DNA of 64,000 nucleotides from Streptomyces sp. DH12 (GTDB lineage Bacteria; Actinomycetota; Actinomycetes; Streptomycetales; Streptomycetaceae). Each line of letters begins with the position of its first letter. The first letter of the stretch is position 1. Position numbers and translations under genes: made by a program. The DNA lies in contig NZ_JAHWGT010000008.1 in the NCBI RefSeq assembly GCF_020873895.1, positions 124,001 to 188,000 of the forward strand, in the 5' to 3' direction. Positions 59,064 through 64,000 of this stretch are shown here, piece by piece. A model generated the notes under the pieces. It was given only the letters and a program-made list of their open reading frames with translations, had not been told where the DNA came from and ran no database searches.

Positions 59064-61925
59064 GTGACCGCAGACCGGCTGCCCTTCCGCGACCCGCAGC
59101 TGCCGTTCGGCAAGCGCGTCGACGACCTGCTCGGGCGCCTCACGCCCGACGAGCGGATCGCCGTGCTCCACCAGTTCGCGCCCGCCGTGGACCGCCTGGG
59201 CGTCGCCGCCTTCCGCACCGGCCAGGAGGCCCTGCACGGCGTGGCCTGGATGGGCCCCGCCACCGTCTTCCCCCAGGCCGTCGGCCTCGGCGCCACGTGG
59301 AACGAGGAACTGCTCCGCCGCGTCGGCGAGGCCGTCTCCACCGAGGCGCGCGCCATGCGCGCCCGCGACGACCGGGTCGGGCTCAACGTCTGGGCCCCCA
59401 CCGTCAACCTGCTCCGCAACCCCCTGTGGGGCCGCGGCGAGGAGGGCTACTCCGAGGACCCGACGCTCACCTCCGCCCTCGCCACCGCCTACACCCGCGG
59501 CCTGCGCGGCGACCACCCCGTCTACTGGCGGACCGCCCCCGTCCTCAAGCACTGGCTCGCTCACAACAACGAGACCCGCCGCGACACCACCTCGTCCTCC
59601 GTGCGCCCGCGGGTGCTGCACGAGTACGACCTGCGGGCCTTCCGCCCCGCCGTCGAGGCGGGCGCCGTCGCCGGCGTCATGCCCGCCTACAACCTCGTCA
59701 ACGGCCGCCCCAACCACCTCTCGCCGTACCTCGCCGAGCACCTGCGCACCTGGACCGACCGGGAGCTGCTGGTCTGCTCCGACGCCGGCGCGCCCAGCAA
59801 CCTCGTCGACACCGAGCACTACCTCGACACCCACGAGGAGGCCGTCGCCGCCGCCCTGCGCGCCGGCGTCGACAGCTTCACCGACCACGGCACCGACGGC
59901 GGACCCACCGCGGCCCGGGTGCGCGGAGCCCTCGACCGCGGTCTCGTCGACCCGTCCGACGTCGACACCGCCGTACGCCGGCTGCTCCACGTGCGCTTCG
60001 CGCTCGGCGAGTTCGACCCCGACCTCGACCCGTACGCCGGCACCGGCGCCTTCGACACCCCCGAGCACCGGGCCCTGGCACAGGAGGCCGCCGAGCAGGC
60101 CGTCGTCCTCCTCGCCAACGACGGCGTCCTGCCCCTCGACCCGGCCGCCCGCCCCCGGGTCGCCGTCGTCGGCCCCCTCGCCGACGCCTGCAAGCTCGAC
60201 TGGTACAGCGGCACCCTGATCCACCGCTCCACCCCCCTCGACGGGCTGCGCGACCGCTTCGGCGCCGACCGCGTCACCCACGCCGAGGGCGCCGACACCG
60301 TCCGGCTGCGCTGCGCCGCCGGCCTCCTGCGCGTGCCCGAGGGCGGCGGCGAGGGGCCCGACCCCGCCGAGCGGGGCGCGCTGGACCCGGCCCTCCTCGC
60401 CGGGCGCACCGACCTGCCGCCGCTCACCGCCGACGAGCGGGGCAGCGAGTTCGCCCTCACCGACTGGGGCGACGGCGTCCTCACCCTGCGCGCCCCCGAC
60501 GGGCGGCACCTCTCCGTCGCCGACGACCGGTGGGTGCGGGCCTCCGCCGACCAGCCGGGCGGCTGGGTCGTCCAGGAGACCTTCCGGCTCGAACCGCACG
60601 GTGACGGCCACCTCCTTCGGCACATCGGGACCGGTGGTCACGTCCATGTCGCCGCCGACGGCGTGAAGGTTGCCGCGGACGAGGAACCCCCGACCCCGTT
60701 CACCGTCGAGACGGTCCGCCGCGGCGCCGACGAGGTCGCCGCCGCGGCGGCGGACGCGGACGTCGTCATCGTCGTCGCGGGCAACGACCCCCACATCAAC
60801 GGCCGCGAGACCGAGGACCGCACCACCCTCGCCCTGCCCCCGGACCAGGACCGGCTGTGGCGCGCCGCCCACGCCGCCAACCCGCGGACCGTCCTGGTCC
60901 TCACCTCGTCCTACCCCTACGCCGTCCCCGACGCCGCCGAACTGCCCGCCCTGCTGTGGACGGCCCACGGCGGCCAGGCCGCGGGCACCGCGCTCGCCCG
61001 CGTGCTCGCCGGCGACGTCTCCCCGGCCGGCCGGCTGCCCCAGACGTGGTACGCCTCCGACGACGACCTGCCGGACCTGCTGGACTACGACGTCATCGGC
61101 GGCCGCCAGACCTACCTCTACTTCGACGGCCGCCCCCTCCACCCCTTCGGCCACGGCCTGTCGTACACGTCCTTCGCCTACGCCGACCTCGCGGTCGAGC
61201 GGCGCGGCGACGCCTTCCGCGTGGCCTTCACCGTCACCAACACCGGCCCGGCCGCCTCGGACGAGGTCGCCCAGGTGTACGTCCGCGCACTCGCCCCGGC
61301 CGTCCCCCGCCCGCACCGCGAACTCGCCGCCCACCGCCGCCTCCACCTCGCCCCCGGGGAGGCGCGCCGTCTCACGCTCGACGTGCCCGTCACCGCACTG
61401 GGCTGCTGGGACGTCGCCCACGGCCGCTGGACCGTGCCGGCGGGTCGGTACGCCTTCGAGGCCGGGGCGTCCAGCGCCGACATCCGCCTCGACACCGTGG
61501 TGCGCCTGGACGGACCGCCGCCCGCGCCCCGCCCCGTCCTCACCCGCGGCCTCGCCGCCGCCGACTACGACGAGCAGCGCGGCACGGTCATCGCCGACCG
61601 CAGCCGCACGTCCGGCGACTGCGTCACCCCCGCCGGCGCGGAGCCCGGCGAACTCCTCTTCCGCGCCTGCGACCTCGGCACGGGCGTCGACGGGGTCACC
61701 GTCGAGGTCTCCGGCACCGGAACGGTCGCCCTCCGGGCCGGGGACGGCTCCGATCCGCTGCCCCTGGAGGTGGCCCTGCCGGGTGGGCCGTACGCCTACG
61801 CCACCCTCCGCCTGCCGGTCGCGGCGGGGGGCGAGCGGGAGCTGCGGGGTGTGCGGGACCTGCGCGTCACCCTCACGGGGACCGTGCGCCTCGCGGAGCT
61901 GCGCTTCACCCCCGCGGACGCCTGA
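59064..61925 (+). CDS. GH3 beta-glucosidase with inserted beta-trefoil-like domain
   Basis: The 953-residue enzyme starts at a GTG with AAGGGG about 9 nt upstream. The GH3 (beta/alpha)8 domain contains ALHGVAWMGPATVFPQAVGL, then GRGEEGYSEDP, KHWLAHNNE and the nucleophile in VCSDAGAP (Asp240). The second domain is interrupted at about 455-545 by a beta-trefoil-like insertion (TLRAPDGRHLSVADDRWVRA; LRHIGTGGHVHVAADGVKVA). It then resumes (VIVVAGNDPHINGRETEDRT) and is followed by a fibronectin-III-like domain (VAFTVTNTGPAASDEVAQVY) and a C-terminal CBM6-like segment. No signal peptide. It would release glucose from imported oligosaccharides; GH3 beta-xylosidase is the main alternative. It is divergent from the SBP operon. 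Confidence 0.92.
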   Translation: MTADRLPFRDPQLPFGKRVDDLLGRLTPDERIAVLHQFAPAVDRLGVAAFRTGQEALHGVAWMGPATVFPQAVGLGATWNEELLRRVGEAVSTEARAMRARDDRVGLNVWAPTVNLLRNPLWGRGEEGYSEDPTLTSALATAYTRGLRGDHPVYWRTAPVLKHWLAHNNETRRDTTSSSVRPRVLHEYDLRAFRPAVEAGAVAGVMPAYNLVNGRPNHLSPYLAEHLRTWTDRELLVCSDAGAPSNLVDTEHYLDTHEEAVAAALRAGVDSFTDHGTDGGPTAARVRGALDRGLVDPSDVDTAVRRLLHVRFALGEFDPDLDPYAGTGAFDTPEHRALAQEAAEQAVVLLANDGVLPLDPAARPRVAVVGPLADACKLDWYSGTLIHRSTPLDGLRDRFGADRVTHAEGADTVRLRCAAGLLRVPEGGGEGPDPAERGALDPALLAGRTDLPPLTADERGSEFALTDWGDGVLTLRAPDGRHLSVADDRWVRASADQPGGWVVQETFRLEPHGDGHLLRHIGTGGHVHVAADGVKVAADEEPPTPFTVETVRRGADEVAAAAADADVVIVVAGNDPHINGRETEDRTTLALPPDQDRLWRAAHAANPRTVLVLTSSYPYAVPDAAELPALLWTAHGGQAAGTALARVLAGDVSPAGRLPQTWYASDDDLPDLLDYDVIGGRQTYLYFDGRPLHPFGHGLSYTSFAYADLAVERRGDAFRVAFTVTNTGPAASDEVAQVYVRALAPAVPRPHRELAAHRRLHLAPGEARRLTLDVPVTALGCWDVAHGRWTVPAGRYAFEAGASSADIRLDTVVRLDGPPPAPRPVLTRGLAAADYDEQRGTVIADRSRTSGDCVTPAGAEPGELLFRACDLGTGVDGVTVEVSGTGTVALRAGDGSDPLPLEVALPGGPYAYATLRLPVAAGGERELRGVRDLRVTLTGTVRLAELRFTPADA

Positions 61926-62110
61926 CCGCCCGCCGGACGCCGCCGGTGCCCGGTGTCCGCCCCGCCGGCGCTCCCCCCTGCCCCGCCCGCCCGGCGTCCG
62001 GCCCGCCCGGTGTCCGCCGCGCCCCGCGTCCGACCCGCGCCGCCGGCGAGCGCGCGGCCCGAGCGCGCCGCCGCACTGCGGCCCTCCGCCGGGCACGGCA
62101 GGCTGGGAGC

Positions 62111-64000
62111 GTGGAGCGGAGCGTACGGCCGGAGACGCGGGAGCTGGGCGCGGCCCTGACGGCCGCCCTGGAACGGACCGGCGCCTCCGTCGGCATGGTG
62201 TACCTCCTGCCGGCGGGGGCGCGGGCCCTGCGCCTCGCCGTCCTCAGCGGCGCCCCGCTCGACATCGCCGCCCCCTGGACCCGGGTGGCGCTCGGCGACC
62301 CCGTCCCCGTCGCCGACGCGGTGGCCGACGGCAGGCTGGTGTGGCTGGCCGACCAGGAGGAGATGGCCCGCCGCTACCCCCGGCCCGGGCTGGTCCTGCC
62401 GTACCGCTTCTCCCTCGCCGCCCTGCCCCTCGCCGCGGACGGCACCACGTGGGGCGGGCTGGTCGTGCTGTGGCCGGCCGGCCACCCGCCGACCCTGTCA
62501 CCGCGGGAGACCGAGGCGCTGCGCGCCGGCGCCGAACGCATGGCGGACGTCGTGCGGACAGCCGCCGGCACCGGCGACCCGCTCCTCCCGGGCCCGCACC
62601 CGTTCCTCGCCCACCCCGCGGACCCCGCCGCCCCGGGGGCCGCGCAGGCCGCCGCCGCGCTCGCCTTCGCCGACCGGCTGCCCGGCGGCAGCTGCGCCCT
62701 CGACCTCGACGGCCGCGTCACCTTCGTCACCCGCGCCGCCGCCGAGCTGCTCGGGCTGCCCGCGGAGCGCCTCCTCGGCGCCCTGCCCTGGGAGGCGCTG
62801 CCGTGGCTGGACGCCCCCGCCGTCGAGGACCGCTACCGGGCGGCCCTCATCAGCCGGGAGACCACCGCGTTCACCGCCGTGCGCCCGCCCGGCCACCGGC
62901 TCCGCTTCCGCCTCCACCCGGACGCCTCCGGCATCAGCGTCCGCGTCATCCCGCTGCCCGACCTCCCGGAGGGAGGGACCCGGCCCCGGTCGGCCGGGGA
63001 GAGCGCCGGGCGGCGTCCCGCCCCGCCCGCCACACCGGGCCGGGCGGGCACCCTCTACCACCTGATGCACCTGGCGGCGATGTTCACCGAGGCCGTCGGC
63101 GTACGGGACGTCGCCGAGCGGACCGCCGAGCAGATGACCCCCGCCCTGGGGGCGCAGGCGCTCGCCCTGCTCCTCGCGAGGGACGGGCGGCTGAGGCTGG
63201 TCGGCCACAGCGGCTGCGACCCGGAACTCGCCGAGCGGCTGTACTCCGTCCCCGTGGGCGCCGGCACCCCCGAGGTCCGGGCCTTCACCGGCGGCTCGCC
63301 GCTGTTCTTCCAGAGCGCGCGGGAACTGCGCGCCGCCTACCCGTCGGCGGGCGACCGCACCCCCGAGGGGGCCTGGGCCTTCGTCCCGCTCATCGCCTCC
63401 GGCCGCCCCGTGGGCTCCCTCGTGCTCGGCTTCGACCGGCCGCGCGGGTTCCACTCACCGGAGCGGGCCGTCCTCAGCTCCCTCGCGGGCCTGATCGCGC
63501 AGGCCCTGGACCGGGCTCGGCTGTACGACGCCAAGCACGAGCTGGTGCACAGCCTCCAGGCCGGGCTGCTGCCGCACGGCCTGCCGCGGGTACCCGGCCT
63601 GGACGTGGCCGCCCGCTACCTGCCCGCCGCCGTCGGCATGGACGTGGGCGGCGACTTCTACGACGTCATCCGGCTCGGCGACACCGCCTGCGCGGTGACC
63701 ATCGGGGACGTCCAGGGCCACAACGTCGACGCCGCCGCCCTCATGGGCCAGGTCCGCACCGCCGTCCACGCCACCGCCGGGGCGCCGCCCGGCGAGGTGC
63801 TGGCCCGTACGAACCGGCTCCTGCTCGACCTGGACCCCGGCCTCTTCACCAGCTGCCTCTACGCCCACCTGGACCTCGCGCGGCACCGCGCCGTCCTCGC
63901 CACCGCGGGCCACCCGCCGCCCCTGTGCCGCCACCCGGACGGCCGCACCGCGAGCCTGGACGTCCCGCCCGGGCTGCTCCTGGGCATCGAGGCGACCGCC
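62111..64000 (+). CDS. PAS-GAF-PP2C (SpoIIE) phosphatase, 3' end beyond window
   Basis: From the GTG at 62111 an open frame runs to the window edge (630 codons). An N-terminal GAF-like region (LGAALTAALERTGASVGMVY; RYPRPGLVLPYRFSLAALPL; WGGLVVLWPAGHPPTLSPRE) is followed by a PAS domain (CALDLDGRVTFVTRAAAELL; GLPAERLLGALPWEALPWL). A GAF domain follows (LYHLMHLAAMFTEAVGVRDV; TEQ-type helix AERTAEQMTPALGAQALALL), then the PP2C domain (LQAGLLPHGLPRVPGLDVAA; MDVGGDFYDVIRLGD; IGDVQGHNVDAAALMGQVR). It is a sensor phosphatase similar in type to the one at 38263. The start is uncertain because the GTG has only a weak ribosome site. Confidence 0.88.
   Translation, partial: MERSVRPETRELGAALTAALERTGASVGMVYLLPAGARALRLAVLSGAPLDIAAPWTRVALGDPVPVADAVADGRLVWLADQEEMARRYPRPGLVLPYRFSLAALPLAADGTTWGGLVVLWPAGHPPTLSPRETEALRAGAERMADVVRTAAGTGDPLLPGPHPFLAHPADPAAPGAAQAAAALAFADRLPGGSCALDLDGRVTFVTRAAAELLGLPAERLLGALPWEALPWLDAPAVEDRYRAALISRETTAFTAVRPPGHRLRFRLHPDASGISVRVIPLPDLPEGGTRPRSAGESAGRRPAPPATPGRAGTLYHLMHLAAMFTEAVGVRDVAERTAEQMTPALGAQALALLLARDGRLRLVGHSGCDPELAERLYSVPVGAGTPEVRAFTGGSPLFFQSARELRAAYPSAGDRTPEGAWAFVPLIASGRPVGSLVLGFDRPRGFHSPERAVLSSLAGLIAQALDRARLYDAKHELVHSLQAGLLPHGLPRVPGLDVAARYLPAAVGMDVGGDFYDVIRLGDTACAVTIGDVQGHNVDAAALMGQVRTAVHATAGAPPGEVLARTNRLLLDLDPGLFTSCLYAHLDLARHRAVLATAGHPPPLCRHPDGRTASLDVPPGLLLGIEATA

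Noticed and set aside
58872-62096. 1074-codon minus-strand frame over the GH3 gene
   Set aside because: It is a Gly/Val-rich antisense shadow of the GH3 gene.

Overview
The window is high-GC actinobacterial chromosome, almost certainly Streptomyces. The signs are extreme G+C at third codon positions, many GTG and some TTG starts, 1-4 bp start/stop overlaps (TGATG, ATGA, GTGA), a large ATP-binding LuxR regulator, an Rv1747-like FHA-ABC transporter, SpoIIE-type phosphatases, and Streptomyces-typical families (streptophobe, DUF6777, DUF4247, MmyB-like HTH). I see no tRNA, rRNA, CRISPR array, insertion sequence or phage gene. The listed genes tile the window with few gaps.

Layout. 0-6 kb: a GntR regulator divergent from a zinc alcohol dehydrogenase, an FAD oxidoreductase, a PadR regulator and a FadH-type 2,4-dienoyl-CoA reductase. 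6-9 kb: a cobalt ECF transporter operon (cbiMNQO) led by a clear cobalamin riboswitch. 9-14 kb: a PTS-type dihydroxyacetone kinase operon (dhaKLM), then a four-gene operon DUF2617-DUF4247-DUF350-membrane spermidine synthase. 14.5-16.5 kb: a family 2B encapsulin shell gene with an inserted cyclic-nucleotide-binding domain, followed by a small Pro/Ala-rich ORF that looks like a cargo-targeting region without an enzyme. 17-22 kb: a secreted subtilisin with a C-terminal P domain and a large LuxR regulator. 22-30 kb: a small secreted protein, a DUF6777 protein, a streptophobe membrane protein, and a three-gene phospho-signalling operon (FHA-ABC transporter, SH3-like protein with repeated PTxxV motifs, Ser/Thr kinase). 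30-38 kb: housekeeping and stress genes (SDR, YihY, succinate-semialdehyde dehydrogenase, GST-like reductase, two regulators). 37-42 kb: an HhH-PHP protein coupled to a PAS-GAF-PP2C-ATPase protein, and a membrane-anchored HTH protein.

42.4-62 kb is a coherent xyloglucan-utilisation locus. A GH51 arabinofuranosidase and a LacI regulator lie on the plus strand. A long minus-strand operon encodes a sugar-binding lipoprotein, two permeases, and GH74, GH42, GH95 and GH12 enzymes. A divergent GH3 glucosidase completes it. Four copies of the dyad TCGAAGCGCTTCGA (three perfect, one imperfect) lie upstream of lacI (two), the transport operon and the GH3 gene, so the LacI protein probably controls itself and both divergent units. 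GH12 and GH74 would cut the backbone outside the cell, the binding protein and permeases would import oligosaccharides (the ATPase must be elsewhere), and GH95, GH42 and GH3 would remove fucose, galactose and glucose. No GH31 alpha-xylosidase is present. The window ends inside a PAS-GAF-PP2C phosphatase.

The items most worth a second look are the encapsulin with its enzyme-less cargo-like partner, the xyloglucan regulon, the FHA/kinase module with repeated phospho-acceptor motifs, and a hairpin element present in two copies.
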